A stretch of 64,000 nt of DNA from Cellulomonas sp. RIT-PI-Y (GCF_025642745.1 NZ_JANZKP010000012.1:1-64000); one strand, 5' to 3'. Positions 20,532 to 30,164 are shown, numbered from the stretch's first letter. Made by a program: numbers and translations. The notes: generated by a model not told the origin, from the sequence alone.

Positions 20532-21511
20532 GACGTCCGGGCGCGCTGTTCGGCGAGATCGTGGTCGACCATCATCTCGACCAGACGGGCGAAGTCCACC
20601 TGCGGCTCCCAGCCGAGCACGGTCCGCGCCTTGCCCGAGTCACCGATCAGCAGGTCGACCTCGGCCGGCCGCATGAACCGCGGGTCCTGCGTCACGTGGG
20701 CCGACCAGTCGGTGATCCCGACCCGGGCGAAGGCCACGTCCAACAGCTCGCGGATCGAGTGCGTCTCGCCGGTGGACACCACGTAGTCGTCCGGCACGTC
20801 CTGCTGCAGCATCCGCCACATCGCGTCCACGTAGTCCCCGGCGAAGCCCCAGTCCCGGCGCGCGTCCAGGTTCCCCAGGGTCAGGCCGTCCTGCAGGCCG
20901 AGCGCGATGCGGGCCACCGCCTGCGACACCTTGCGGGTGACGAACTCCGGGCCCCGGCGCGGCGATTCGTGGTTGAACAGGATTCCGGAGGAGGCGTGCA
21001 TCCCGTAGGACTCGCGGTAGTTGATGGTCATGTAGTGACCGAAGACCTTGGCCACACCGTAGGGCGAGCGGGGCCAGAGCAGGGTCGACTCGTTCTGCGG
21101 GACCTGCTGGACCTTGCCGAACATCTCCGACGACGAGGCCTGGTAGAACCGCACCCGTCCCAGGTCGTTCCCGGCGTGCAGCCGCACGGCCTCGAGCATG
21201 TTGAGCACGCCCTTGGCCGTGACGTCCGTGGTCAGCTGGGCGTTCTCCCAGGAGTAGGCCACGAAGCTGATCGCGCCGAGGTTGTAGACCTCGTCCGGCT
21301 GGGACTGGTCCAGCGCCCGGAGCAGGCTGGAGAGGTCGACCAGGTCGCCGGTCAACAGCTTCACGTCGGGGACGATCTCCCGGACCAGGTCGATCTTCGG
21401 GTTGTTCTGCCCGCGCACCAGGCCGTAGACGTCATAGCCCTTGCTGACCAGCAGTTCGCTCAGGTAGAGCCCGTCCTGGCCGGTGATCCCGGTGATGAGC
21501 GCGCGTGGCAT
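20528..21511 (-). CDS. gmd: GDP-mannose 4,6-dehydratase
   Basis: 327 residues. It converts GDP-D-mannose to GDP-4-keto-6-deoxymannose, the precursor of GDP-rhamnose, GDP-fucose and related sugars. ITGITGQDGLYLSELL (6-21) is the NADP site. Ser127-x-Glu129 and Tyr151-xxx-Lys155 are the catalytic residues. LFNHESPRRGPEFVTRK and LGNLDARRDWGFAGDYVDAMW are GMD hallmarks. It lies 45 bp downstream of rmlA and overlaps the second gmd-like gene. GDP-mannose precursor genes (manA, manB) are in the same window. Confidence 0.93.
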   Translation of the reverse strand: MPRALITGITGQDGLYLSELLVSKGYDVYGLVRGQNNPKIDLVREIVPDVKLLTGDLVDLSSLLRALDQSQPDEVYNLGAISFVAYSWENAQLTTDVTAKGVLNMLEAVRLHAGNDLGRVRFYQASSSEMFGKVQQVPQNESTLLWPRSPYGVAKVFGHYMTINYRESYGMHASSGILFNHESPRRGPEFVTRKVSQAVARIALGLQDGLTLGNLDARRDWGFAGDYVDAMWRMLQQDVPDDYVVSTGETHSIRELLDVAFARVGITDWSAHVTQDPRFMRPAEVDLLIGDSGKARTVLGWEPQVDFARLVEMMVDHDLAEQRARTS

Positions 21512-21556
21512 GACTGTCCTCAGATGGTGGGTCGGCGGGTGCGGGAGCGGTGTGCG

Positions 21557-22417
21557 TCAGTCCAGCAGGTCGAGCAGGTACCGGCCGTACCCCGACTTGA
21601 CCAGCTTCTCCGCCCGAACCCGCAGCTCGTCGTCGGAGAGGAATCCACGACGCCAGGCGACCTCCTCCGGCGATCCGACCTTCATCCCCTGCCGCGACTC
21701 GATCGTCCGCACGAAGTCGGAGGCTTCCAGCAGCGAGTCGAACGTGCCGGTGTCGAGCCAGGCCGTCCCGCGGGGGAGGACCTCGACCTGCAGCCGACCC
21801 TGCTCCAGGTAGGCCCGGTTCACGTCGGTGATCTCGTACTCGCCGCGCGCCGACGGCTTCAGGTCCCGCGCGATCTGGACCACGTCGTTGTCGTAGAAGT
21901 ACAGGCCCGGCACCGCGTAGTTGCTGCGCGGCTGGGTGGGCTTCTCCTCCAGGGAGAGCGCCTTGAAGTCGTCGTCGAACTCCACGACGCCGTACGCGGT
22001 GGGGTCCGCGACCCGGTAGGCGAAGACCGCGCCGCCGTCGATCTGCTCGAACCGCCCGAGCTGGGAGCCCAGCCCCGGGCCGTAGAAGATGTTGTCGCCG
22101 AGCACCAGAGCGGCCGAGTCGGTCCCGACGAAGTCGGCGCCGATCACGAAGGCCTGAGCCAGGCCGTTGGGCTCGGGCTGGGTGGCGAAGGTGATCGAGA
22201 TCCCGAACTGTGATCCGTCTCCGAGCAGCCGGTGGAACGACTCGGCGTCGTGCGGGGTCGTGATGATCAGCACGTCCCGGATGCCCGCCAGGATCAGCGT
22301 GGACAGCGGGTAGTAGATCATGGGCTTGTCGTACACCGGGACCAGCTGCTTGCTGACGCCCTGGGTGATCGGGTGCAGTCGGGTGCCGGATCCACCGGCC
22401 AGGATGATGCCGCGCAT
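21557..22417 (-). CDS. rmlA: Glucose-1-phosphate thymidylyltransferase RmlA
   Basis: 286 residues. It makes dTDP-glucose, the first step of the L-rhamnose pathway. Signatures are [11 protein letters not shown] (6-16), [30 protein letters not shown] and [16 protein letters not shown]. The start MRGIIL is the normal family start; an upstream in-frame ATG adds eight residues with no support. It heads the rmlA-gmd-gmd2-GT4-GT2 run and lies 46 bp after the secreted repeat protein on the same strand. Confidence 0.96.
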   Translation of the reverse strand: MRGIILAGGSGTRLHPITQGVSKQLVPVYDKPMIYYPLSTLILAGIRDVLIITTPHDAESFHRLLGDGSQFGISITFATQPEPNGLAQAFVIGADFVGTDSAALVLGDNIFYGPGLGSQLGRFEQIDGGAVFAYRVADPTAYGVVEFDDDFKALSLEEKPTQPRSNYAVPGLYFYDNDVVQIARDLKPSARGEYEITDVNRAYLEQGRLQVEVLPRGTAWLDTGTFDSLLEASDFVRTIESRQGMKVGSPEEVAWRRGFLSDDELRVRAEKLVKSGYGRYLLDLLD

Positions 22418-22463
22418 CAGGCCATTGTGTCGCATGTCGGCCACGGGCGTGGACGGTGTGTCG

Positions 22464-24347
22464 TCAGGGCACGGTCACGACCGCGCAGCCGATCTCCGGA
22501 TTGGTGCCGCCCCAGGTGTCGATCGCGTAGGCGCAGACACGGTGGCTGCCGCGCGCGGCGACCACCGTGGTGTCGAACCCGTGCGCCGCGCCCATCTGGT
22601 AGGCCGCCTGGACGTCCGCCCGGGTGCCGTTGGCGGTGAGCACGCTGGTGGCCACTCCGTCGACGTAGAGATGGACGACGATCGGTGCCGTGGTGTTCGG
22701 GTCGATCGCCCAACCTCGGGCCCGGATCCCGGACGAGGTGACCGAGACCTCGTCCAGACTGCCGAAGGCGAGCCCGTTCACCTGCACCGTGCGGCAGGCG
22801 ACCTGGGTGCTCGGGCCCCCGCTGCTGTCCAGGGCGGTGACGCAGACCTGGTGCTCGCCCGCGGTGGCGGAGACGGTCGCGGTGTAGCCGTGGTTGACGC
22901 CCTGGTGGTAGACCGCGTCGACGTCTGGCCGGGAGCCGTTCGCGGTGACGGTGGTGACCACCCGGCCGTCCACCGAGACCTGCGCGGAGATCGGGTCGGT
23001 GGTGTCGGGGTCGAGCGCCCAGCCCGCGACGCTGATCGACCCCATCCCCGAGACCGCGGAGTCGATCCGTCCGATCGGCGCGGAGTTGGCGGCGGTGGCG
23101 GTCACCGTGACGCAGTTGAGTTTCGGGTTCCACCCGCCCGAACTGTCGATCGCGTAGAGGCACACCTGGTGCGTCCCCTGCGTGAGGGTGATCGTCGTGT
23201 CGATGCCGTGGTTGGCGCCCTTGCCGTGCACCGCGTCGACATCGGGTCGGCTGGCGTTGGCGGTGACGGCGGTGTGGAAGACCCCGTCGACGTACAGGTG
23301 CGCGGTGATCGGGTCGCGCGTATCGGGGTCGAGCGTCCACCCGCGCACCTGCACCTGACCGCGCAGGCCCGGGGTGAGGGAGTCGATCTTGCCGATCGGG
23401 CGCTGGTTGACCACGGTCACCGACTTGCAGGCGATCTTCGGGTTCCAGCCGCCCGAGCTGTCGATCGCGTAGAGGCAGACCTCGTGCACGCCGTCGGTCA
23501 AGGTCAGGGTGGTGTCGACGCCGTGGTTGGCGCCGGTGCCGTAGACCGCGTCCACGTCGGGCCGACTGGCGTTCGCGGTCACGGCGGTGCGGAACACGCC
23601 GTCCACGTACAGGTGCGCGGTGATCGGGTTCCGGGTGTCCGGGTCGAAGGTCCAGCCCTTGACCTGGACCCGGCTGATGCCGGTCACGGTCAACGAGTCG
23701 AGCCGTCCGATCGGGCGCTGGTTGTTCACCGTCACGGTGGTGCAGCCCAGTTCGGGGTTGGTGCCTCCGGTGGAGTCCAGGGCGTAGACGCACACCCGCT
23801 GGGACCCGGCCGCCGCGGCCAGTGTGACGTCGAAGCCGTGCGCGGAGCCCTTGCCGTAGGCCGCCGCGACATCGGCCCGCTGACCGTCGGCCTGGGCGGC
23901 TCGCACGAACGTGCCGTTCACGTAGATGTGCACCTGGATCGAGGCGGTGGTGTCGGGGTCCAGGGTCCAGCCGCGGACCCGCAGAGCGCCGACTCCGGAC
24001 GCACTGATCTGGTCGACCGAGCCGATCGGTGCCTGGTTGGTCGTGGTGACCGTTCCGCAGCCGATCCGGGGATTCGAACCGCCGGCGGAGTCGATCGCGC
24101 TCACGCAGACCGTGTGCGTGCCGTTGCTGAGCTTGATGGTGGTGTCGAACCCGTGGTTGTCGCCCTTGCCGTAGATCGCGCCGACGTCGGCGCGCGCCGT
24201 GTTCGCGACGATGCTCGCCGCGAACGTCCCGTCGACGTAGATGTGGGCCTGGATCGGCGACGTGGTGTCCGGATCCAGGGTCCATCCGCGGACCCGCACC
24301 GCGCCCGGTCCGACCTGGGTGAGCTCGTCCAGCGATCCGATCGGCTC
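22464..24347 (-). repeat. Array of six ~103-residue coding repeats
   Basis: Six in-frame copies of about 310 bp end the 22464 gene. Each has IG.(L/I)D, GW(T/A)(L/F)DP(D/N)T, R(A/P)DV, HG(F/V/I/Y) and two Cys about 18 apart. Copies 3 and 4 are the most alike ([23 protein letters not shown] in both), which points to recent duplication. Confidence 0.9.
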
Positions 24348-25154
24348 ACGCTGCTGGGTCGAGCCGAACCAGTCCGTGAAGTAGTTCCAGAAGTTGCGGT
24401 TCCCGTAGGAGGAGCAGCTGTTGCCCGTGCCGTAGCCCGCGGCCAGAGCGGCGGAGTTCGGCTGGTAGGGCGTGTAGTTGTAGAGGCTCGCGGTGGCCTG
24501 GTTCTGGATGTAGACCGCGCTGCTGCCGCAGGTGGCGTCCGGGTGGAACCGCACCTGGTTGACCATCCCTGCGCGGTGCGCGTAGGAGGTGGGCTTGGCG
24601 GCGTAGTTCTTGAACTGGTGCGCCGCGTTGTAGAGCTGATTGGCGAATCCGTAGTAGAGGGTGTCGCAGGGAGCGGTGTCCGGGCAGCCGTAGCCCATCG
24701 CCTTCTGGTACACCGCCGCGGACTTGCCGGCGGTCGCGGTGACCAGGCCCTGTTCCTTCTGCAGCGTCACCAGCAGGACCTGGGGATTGATGCCGCAGGC
24801 GGCCGCGACCTTCGCGACGATCTGCGCCGCGGTCTCGTTGCTGGCCCCGGTGTACGCCCCGGTGCACCGGTCGTCGGCCGCTCGGGAGGCGGTCGTCTGC
24901 CGGAAGTTCTTCAGACAGGTGTTGCCCGTGGCGGCGACGCAGTTGGCGCCCTTCGTGTCCAGGAAGCTCTGGATCTGGGCGGCGGACATCGTGCTGGTGT
25001 CGTAGAACACCGAGTCGGAGATGATCATCCCCGGGTTGAACTGGCCGAGGTCGGCCGCGTCCGCGGTCGTGCTGCCGGCGACGCCGACCAGGGCACCGGT
25101 GACCATCAGCGCGGAGACGGCCGCCGCGACGGCTCGCCGGAACGTCCGGAGCAT
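22464..25154 (-). CDS. Secreted protein: N-terminal lysozyme-like region plus six ~103-residue repeats
   Basis: 896 residues. Signal peptide with basic MLRTFRR, a hydrophobic core and likely cleavage near ADA-ADL (about 33). Residues 35-268 form a Cys-containing domain with [20 protein letters not shown], a helix with [14 protein letters not shown] (Glu134) and [21 protein letters not shown]. Spacing around Glu134 recalls lysozyme-like transglycosylases, but I do not recognise the family with certainty. Residues 270-896 are six repeats (IGSLDE, then [19 protein letters not shown], and a Cys pair bracketing AIDSSGG.NP). The start overlaps the stop of the upstream gene (TGATG). The same repeats occur in the amidase at 25890. 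Probably a wall enzyme or adhesin tied to the local glycan. Confidence 0.83.
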   Translation of the reverse strand: MLRTFRRAVAAAVSALMVTGALVGVAGSTTADAADLGQFNPGMIISDSVFYDTSTMSAAQIQSFLDTKGANCVAATGNTCLKNFRQTTASRAADDRCTGAYTGASNETAAQIVAKVAAACGINPQVLLVTLQKEQGLVTATAGKSAAVYQKAMGYGCPDTAPCDTLYYGFANQLYNAAHQFKNYAAKPTSYAHRAGMVNQVRFHPDATCGSSAVYIQNQATASLYNYTPYQPNSAALAAGYGTGNSCSSYGNRNFWNYFTDWFGSTQQREPIGSLDELTQVGPGAVRVRGWTLDPDTTSPIQAHIYVDGTFAASIVANTARADVGAIYGKGDNHGFDTTIKLSNGTHTVCVSAIDSAGGSNPRIGCGTVTTTNQAPIGSVDQISASGVGALRVRGWTLDPDTTASIQVHIYVNGTFVRAAQADGQRADVAAAYGKGSAHGFDVTLAAAAGSQRVCVYALDSTGGTNPELGCTTVTVNNQRPIGRLDSLTVTGISRVQVKGWTFDPDTRNPITAHLYVDGVFRTAVTANASRPDVDAVYGTGANHGVDTTLTLTDGVHEVCLYAIDSSGGWNPKIACKSVTVVNQRPIGKIDSLTPGLRGQVQVRGWTLDPDTRDPITAHLYVDGVFHTAVTANASRPDVDAVHGKGANHGIDTTITLTQGTHQVCLYAIDSSGGWNPKLNCVTVTATAANSAPIGRIDSAVSGMGSISVAGWALDPDTTDPISAQVSVDGRVVTTVTANGSRPDVDAVYHQGVNHGYTATVSATAGEHQVCVTALDSSGGPSTQVACRTVQVNGLAFGSLDEVSVTSSGIRARGWAIDPNTTAPIVVHLYVDGVATSVLTANGTRADVQAAYQMGAAHGFDTTVVAARGSHRVCAYAIDTWGGTNPEIGCAVVTVP

Positions 25155-25729
25155 CACGGGACCTCGACCTCGACCGGCGCGCTCGTCCCGGCGGAACGGG
25201 GCGACCCGTAGGTCACCACCGCCTGCCAGGTGCCGGAGCTCAGCTGGTCGCCGGGGAGCGCCAGGGCGCCGCACGCCGTGGTGGACACGTCCGGCGTGGC
25301 GGCGGCCTGCACGGAGCGCTCACCGCCGGGACCGGAGAGGGTGAGCGTGCAGATACCGTCCGCCTCGACGACCGCGGCGTAGGCGCCGACCTCGACCGCG
25401 TCGCTCAGGTCGTTCCAGCCGGCGTAGGTCGTGGTCACATCGGCAGCGGTGGGTGCGACGGCCCCCGGATCGACCGGCTCGGAGCCCGGATCCGGCGTCG
25501 ATGTCGGCGCGGTGCCCGGGTCGTCGGGCCTGTCGGTGGGTGAGGCGCTCGGGCTGGGCGTGGTCGTGCCGCCCGGGGTCGGCGTCGAGCTCTGCCCGGC
25601 GATGGGGCTCGGGGCGGGCACCGGCGACTCGTCGTTCCGGGAGGCCGACCACCACCAGAGGGCGCCACCTCCGACCAGGGCCAGGGCGACGACGCCGGCG
25701 ACGGCCGTCTGTCGGCGGGAGACGGACAC
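25154..25729 (-). CDS. Small membrane-anchored or secreted protein with Pro/Thr/Ser-rich linker
   Basis: 191 residues from GTG 25729 behind AAGGAA; a longer frame reaches 25936 but crosses the likely -10 box. After VSVSRRQ comes one hydrophobic helix (AVAGVVALALVGGGALWWW), an uncleaved anchor or signal. A 60-residue Pro/Thr/Ser/Asp-rich stretch follows, then a small domain (about 105-191) with TYAGWNDLSDAVEVGAY and two Cys (ICTLTLSG, TACGAL), likely an immunoglobulin-like beta sandwich. No family was recognised. It lies between two secreted proteins that share repeats and is coupled to the second by stop-start overlap, suggesting a partner role at the wall. Confidence 0.72.
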   Translation of the reverse strand: MSVSRRQTAVAGVVALALVGGGALWWWSASRNDESPVPAPSPIAGQSSTPTPGGTTTPSPSASPTDRPDDPGTAPTSTPDPGSEPVDPGAVAPTAADVTTTYAGWNDLSDAVEVGAYAAVVEADGICTLTLSGPGGERSVQAAATPDVSTTACGALALPGDQLSSGTWQAVVTYGSPRSAGTSAPVEVEVP

Positions 25730-25773
25730 GGCGAATTCCTTCGGTCGGGAGCAGCGGGCCGGACGGCGCGGCC

Positions 25774-25779
25774 AGAGTA
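25774..25779 (-). promoter_or_regulatory. Candidate -10 box TACTCT for the 25729 gene
   Basis: Read on the minus strand, TACTCT lies 44 bp upstream of the GTG start, in the 160-bp gap after the amidase gene. No clear -35 is present. Confidence 0.35.
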
Positions 25780-25889
25780 GGTCGACCGACGGCGATCCGG
25801 GTGGATCTGCCGCGTGATCATCGGCGTGCCGCCCGAATTGCCCCGCTACGTCCCGGGTGTGCCGCGGTCCGGTCCGTCCGCCGGGACGG

Positions 25890-27434
25890 TCAGCGCACGG
25901 TGACCGTGCTGCACCCCACCCGGGGGTTCGATCCACGGGGCTGGTTGATGGCGCTCACGCAGACCTCGTGCCGACCCGCCGTGAGCGAGACGTTCAGGTC
26001 GAAGCCGTGCGCCGCCCCCTTGCCGAAGGACGCCACATCCGCCCGGTGCCCGTTCGCGACCGCGCTGGTGGCGAAGGCGCCGTCGACGTACACGTGGACC
26101 TCCAGGGCGTTGGTGGTGTCCGGGTCGAGCGTCCAGCCACGCACGCGCGCCGTGCCGGTGCCGCCGGTCACCTCGTCCAGGCTGCCGATCGGCTCTGCGT
26201 TCACGACGGTGACGGTCGAGCACGCGATCCGCGGATTGGGTCCGACCGGCGTGTTGATCGCGTGCAGGCAGACCTCGTGCCGACCGGCCACCGCGGGGAC
26301 GGTCACGTCGAAGCCGTGCGCGGCGCCCCGCCCGTACCGCGCTGCGACGTCGGCCCGCTGGCCGTTGGCCACGGTGGACTGCGCGAACTTCCCGTCGATG
26401 TAGAGGTGCGCCTGGATGGACGTGACGGTGTCCGGGTCCAGCGTCCAGCCGCGGACGCGGATGCTGCTCGCGTCCGCGGTGACCTGGTCCAGCGCGCCGA
26501 TCGGCTCGGCGTTGCTGATCGTCACGTTGCGGCACGCGATCTCCGGGTTGCTGCCGCTCGGGGTGTTGATCGCGTAGAGGCAGAGTCGGTGCGCGCCCAG
26601 CGACATCGGGATCTGCAGCTCGAAGCCGTGGTTGTCGCCCTTGCCGAAGGCCTGTCCGATGTCCGCACGGGTCTTGTCGGCGGTGAACACGCTCACCCGG
26701 GAGCCGTCCACGTAGGCGTGCACGCTGATCGGGGCGGTGGTGTCCTGGTCGAGGGCCCAGCCCCGGATCGTCACGCCCCCGGCCCGGGCGGTCAGGGCGT
26801 CGAGGCTTCCGATCGGGGTGTGCCCGACCTGCACGGTGGCGCAGGCGATCCGGGGGTTGGAACCGGTGGGCTGGTTGATCGCGTGCGCGCAGATCTGCCG
26901 GGTTCCGCCGGTGGCCGGGATGGTGGCGGTGAAGCCGTGGTTGTCACCCTTGCCGTAGGCGGCACCGACGTCCGGACGCGACTGGTCCGCGGTCACCGCC
27001 TGGACGAACTGGCCGTCCAGGTAGAAGTGCACCTGCACGGCGGCGGTGGTGTCGGGGTCGAGTGCCCAGCCGCGGACGGAGATCGAGGTCGTGGTGGCGC
27101 TCACCGCGTCGAGCCGTCCGATCGGTGTGGCGTTCTGCACGGTGAGCCAGTCGCAGGCGATCACCACGTCCTGGCCGGCGCCGACGTTGCCCACGGTGAG
27201 ACACACCAGATGGCGGCCGCCGCCCGCCGACACCGTGCCGGCGAAGCCGTGGTTCGGTCCGACCCCGTAGGCGGCTGCGACGTCGGCACGTGCCTGGTTC
27301 GCGGTGAGCGTCTGCTCGGCACCGTCGATGCTGACCCGGACCGGGAGCGCGGCGTCGGAGTCCGGGTCGAAGGCCCAGCCGCGGACCGCGATCCCGGACG
27401 GAGTCGCCGACAGCGAGTCCAGCCCCCACCGCGG
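25890..27434 (-). repeat. Array of five ~103-residue coding repeats
   Basis: Five in-frame copies at the 3' end of the amidase gene, homologous to the six in the 22464 gene. The first (RWGLDSLS) is the most diverged. The others start IG.LD and carry GW(T/A)LD(P/Q)DT, R(A/P)D(V/I), HGF and a Cys pair around AIN.P.G.NP.I.C. In this gene the centre reads AIN(T/Q)P, while in the other gene it reads (A/S)(I/L)DS, so each array seems to have been homogenised on its own. Confidence 0.9.
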
Positions 27435-28886
27435 GGAGGACGCCACCGTGGCGTTCGCCAGCTCGGCGACCCGGTTCCGGATGGCCGGCAGCAGGTCGTA
27501 CAGCGCCTGCCCGGGGCAGGAGGTCAACGCCGCGTCGCGGTGGGCGTAGATGGTCGGGAAGGTGACCACGGTCCCTGCGGGGTACTTCGACGCGCCGCCG
27601 CCTGAGGTCATCGTGACGCTCGAGTTCGCCTGGATCCGGTGCACGGCGAACTTCCAGGCGATCAGCTGGCTGATCCCCTCACCGAGGGCCCCCGAGGGCC
27701 CGTAGGTCGAGTAGTCGCCGATCGCCGCGACGCCGATCGTCCTGCTGTTGAACCCGCCGGTGTGCACGCCGACCACGGTCGAGGCGATGCCGCCCGCCCT
27801 GCCCTCGAAGATCCGGCCGTACTGGTCGACGAGGAAGTTGTAGCCGATGTCGCACCAGCCGCGGCCGCCCGCGGCCTCCGGACGGGTGTGGTACGCGTAG
27901 AAGCCCCGGATGAGTCCGGGCACGGCCTCCGCGGAGTAGCCGTTGGCGGACGCGGTGTGGTGCACCGCCGCGGACACCATCGAGCGGGAGTAGTCGGGTG
28001 TGCACCCGCGCAGGCTCTCGTCGGCGCCCCAGCCGGCCCGGCTGATGATGCCGGGTTGGGCGACCGCGGCGGTCCGCACGGTGCCGGTGTCGCTCGCGGT
28101 GCCGAGGCTCTGGAACACCGCGTCGGTGGTCGAGCCGGTGGTCGCGGTCGTGCTGCCGGTGCCTTCGACGGTGGCGCCGACGTCGGCCGGATCGCTGCCC
28201 GGGTCGATCAGCACCGCCTTCAGCCCGGTCACGGTGCCGGCCTCGGCCTCGGCCCAGATCTGCACCCCGTCCGCGCCGACGGCGACGATGGGATCGGTGC
28301 CGTCCCGATCACCGGAGGACTCGGCGTCGTCGGAGCCCTCGTCGGGCCCGATGTCCGAGGACTCCAGGCCGGACCAGTCGCTCCAGTCGCCGTCGATCCG
28401 GACCCGGTAGCGGATCTGGACGCCGGCGAGGCCCTCGGAACGGTCCCAGGTGACGCCCAACACGCTGAAGTCGGCGGTGTCGAGTTCCTCGGTGAGCACG
28501 TCCGGCTCCGCGGCGGGGCCGGGGTCCGTACTCGGGCCGGCGGTGGGCTCGGTGGTCGGTGCGGGGCTCGCGGTGGCCGTCGGCCCGGTGCTGGGTTCGG
28601 CGCTCGGCTCCGTGGTGGGTGCCGGGCTGGGCTCCACGCCCGGGTCGGCGACCCGGGCGGAGGAGGAATCGGTCGCGGCCTGCGCGCCCTCCTCGGTGGG
28701 CACCGAGTCCGGCTCGGGGAGAGCGGCGAGATCCTCGGTCGCCACCCCGTCCAGGTCGAGTTCGGTCACGGACAGGTCGTCGCCGTCGGCGGCCTGCGCG
28801 GGCGTGACGGCGCCCGGGATCGCGGCGAGCAGAGTGGCGGTCAGGGCCGCACTCAGGACGGTGCTGACGAAGCGGCGTGACCGCAT
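25890..28886 (-). CDS. Secreted PGRP-type N-acetylmuramoyl-L-alanine amidase with five C-terminal repeats
   Basis: 998 residues. Signal peptide (MRSRRF, then a hydrophobic core to AQA near 32). A Pro/Thr/Ser-rich linker (about 75-130) comes next, then a domain with VTWDRSEGLAGVQIRYR and GDWSDW typical of actinobacterial PGRP proteins. The amidase domain (about 280-470) starts with SRAGWGADES. It has AAVHHTAS (His309/310), YNFLVDQYGRIFEGRAGG, His449 in YAHRD and Cys457 in SCPGQ. The eight-residue His449-Cys457 spacing equals that of the zinc ligands in T7 lysozyme. Residues 485-998 are five copies of the ~103-residue module also found in the 22464 protein. It would cut the stem peptide from muramic acid. 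The repeats may target the enzyme to wall glycan. Confidence 0.92.
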   Translation of the reverse strand: MRSRRFVSTVLSAALTATLLAAIPGAVTPAQAADGDDLSVTELDLDGVATEDLAALPEPDSVPTEEGAQAATDSSSARVADPGVEPSPAPTTEPSAEPSTGPTATASPAPTTEPTAGPSTDPGPAAEPDVLTEELDTADFSVLGVTWDRSEGLAGVQIRYRVRIDGDWSDWSGLESSDIGPDEGSDDAESSGDRDGTDPIVAVGADGVQIWAEAEAGTVTGLKAVLIDPGSDPADVGATVEGTGSTTATTGSTTDAVFQSLGTASDTGTVRTAAVAQPGIISRAGWGADESLRGCTPDYSRSMVSAAVHHTASANGYSAEAVPGLIRGFYAYHTRPEAAGGRGWCDIGYNFLVDQYGRIFEGRAGGIASTVVGVHTGGFNSRTIGVAAIGDYSTYGPSGALGEGISQLIAWKFAVHRIQANSSVTMTSGGGASKYPAGTVVTFPTIYAHRDAALTSCPGQALYDLLPAIRNRVAELANATVASSPRWGLDSLSATPSGIAVRGWAFDPDSDAALPVRVSIDGAEQTLTANQARADVAAAYGVGPNHGFAGTVSAGGGRHLVCLTVGNVGAGQDVVIACDWLTVQNATPIGRLDAVSATTTSISVRGWALDPDTTAAVQVHFYLDGQFVQAVTADQSRPDVGAAYGKGDNHGFTATIPATGGTRQICAHAINQPTGSNPRIACATVQVGHTPIGSLDALTARAGGVTIRGWALDQDTTAPISVHAYVDGSRVSVFTADKTRADIGQAFGKGDNHGFELQIPMSLGAHRLCLYAINTPSGSNPEIACRNVTISNAEPIGALDQVTADASSIRVRGWTLDPDTVTSIQAHLYIDGKFAQSTVANGQRADVAARYGRGAAHGFDVTVPAVAGRHEVCLHAINTPVGPNPRIACSTVTVVNAEPIGSLDEVTGGTGTARVRGWTLDPDTTNALEVHVYVDGAFATSAVANGHRADVASFGKGAAHGFDLNVSLTAGRHEVCVSAINQPRGSNPRVGCSTVTVR

Positions 28887-28964
28887 GGTCTCCCCCTCAG
28901 ATGACGGACAGTCTGCGCACAGCGCACCATTCCCACGGCGATTCGTCGCGCCGACGCGCCGGAG

Positions 28965-30092
28965 TCACCGTCGGCGATCGGCCACGGCGCGGTAGGCCAC
29001 CAGGTGCTGCTGTGCCGCACGCGCCCAGGTGAAGGAGGCGGCGCGCTCCACGGCCGCCGTGCCGAGGTGCCGGCGGAGCGCCGGATCGTCGAGCAGCACG
29101 CGCAACTGCGCTGCGATCTCTCCGGACGTCGTGCCGCAGTAGGCGACCGCGTCGCCGCCGACCTCGGGCAGGGAGAGCTCCTCGCTGGTGAGGACCGTGG
29201 CCCCGCACGCCATCGCCTCCAGCACCGGCAGGCCGAACCCCTCGCCCAGACTCGGATAGGCCAACACGGTCGCGCCGGCCAGGAATCCCGGGAGATCCGC
29301 CAACGGCAGATAGCCGGGAGCGCGGACGACCAGGTGGCCGGGCACCTGCTCCAGGGCCCGGGCGACGTCCTGGTCCCAGCCCTTCGCCCCGGCCAGCACC
29401 AGCGCCGGGGGATCGGTACGTCCTTCACACGCCGTGACCCAGGCGCGGATCAGCGCGGGCACGTTCTTCCGCGGCTCCAGGGTGCCCAGGAACCCGACAT
29501 AGGGGCGGTCGCCGATCTCGAGCGTCGCCCGGACCCGGGCGATCTCGGCCCGGTCGACCGGGTGGAACCGCTCGGCGTCGACCCCGTGGTGCGCGACGAC
29601 CGCCCGGTCCGGATCGGTCCCGGTGGCGCGCGCGATCTCCGAGCGGGTCGCCGCCGAGGGCACGACGATCGCGCCGGCGAGCCGGACCGCCCACCGGATC
29701 CAGGTGCGGAAGAACGCCCCCTTGGAGCGCAGGTGCAGCTCCGGGTCGGAGAAGAAGGTGGCGTCGTGCAAGGTGTCGACCACGCGGGGGGCGATCAGTA
29801 CGGGCAGCGTGTAGTGCGGGGAGTGCACCACATCGGCGCGGACCTTGACGGCCAGTGCGACCAGGCCGGTCTGCTCCCAGAGCATGCGGAGCGGGCGGCG
29901 TGCCACCAGGCCCGGCGCGGCGATCACCCGGGCGGACGGCGCCAGCGCCCGGTAGTGCGCGACGTCGCGTCGCTGGACCGCGAGCACGAGGTCGACGTCC
30001 GATCGGTCCAGCTCCGGCACCAGCTCGTCGACGTAGCGGCCGACGCCGCCCCGGTCCACCGGCACCGCGGTCGCGTCCAGCAGCACCCGCAT
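28965..30092 (-). CDS. GT4 glycosyltransferase
   Basis: 375 residues from ATG 30092, preceded by GAGGA at good spacing; an upstream in-frame ATG extends into the divergent promoter. GT-B fold: MRVLLDATAVPVDRGGVGRYV, VVHSPHYTLP and VVDTLHDATFF in the N-half; FLGTLEPRKNVPALIRAW, LVLAGAKGWD, VLAYPSLGEGFGLPVLEAMACG and LPEVGGDAV in the C-half. The GEGFG tetrad and TLEPRKN place it with mannosyl- and rhamnosyltransferases. It heads a leftward run that continues through the wall proteins to 17486. Confidence 0.91.
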   Translation of the reverse strand: MRVLLDATAVPVDRGGVGRYVDELVPELDRSDVDLVLAVQRRDVAHYRALAPSARVIAAPGLVARRPLRMLWEQTGLVALAVKVRADVVHSPHYTLPVLIAPRVVDTLHDATFFSDPELHLRSKGAFFRTWIRWAVRLAGAIVVPSAATRSEIARATGTDPDRAVVAHHGVDAERFHPVDRAEIARVRATLEIGDRPYVGFLGTLEPRKNVPALIRAWVTACEGRTDPPALVLAGAKGWDQDVARALEQVPGHLVVRAPGYLPLADLPGFLAGATVLAYPSLGEGFGLPVLEAMACGATVLTSEELSLPEVGGDAVAYCGTTSGEIAAQLRVLLDDPALRRHLGTAAVERAASFTWARAAQQHLVAYRAVADRRR

Positions 30093-30164
30093 CAGGTGTC
30101 CTCCTCGTTCGGCCTCGCCCGGCGCCGTCCCGGCGCGGTGACCGTCCATCGGTCCGGTCCCGGC

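Noticed and set aside
22464-28886. CRISPR-like or mobile repeat array
   Set aside because: The repeats are about 310 bp, in frame and diverged, and encode a protein module. There are no short identical repeats with unique spacers.
28887-28964. c-di-AMP (ydaO-type) riboswitch upstream of the amidase
   Set aside because: Only 78 bp separate the amidase from the next gene, and no ydaO core or paired stems could be found.
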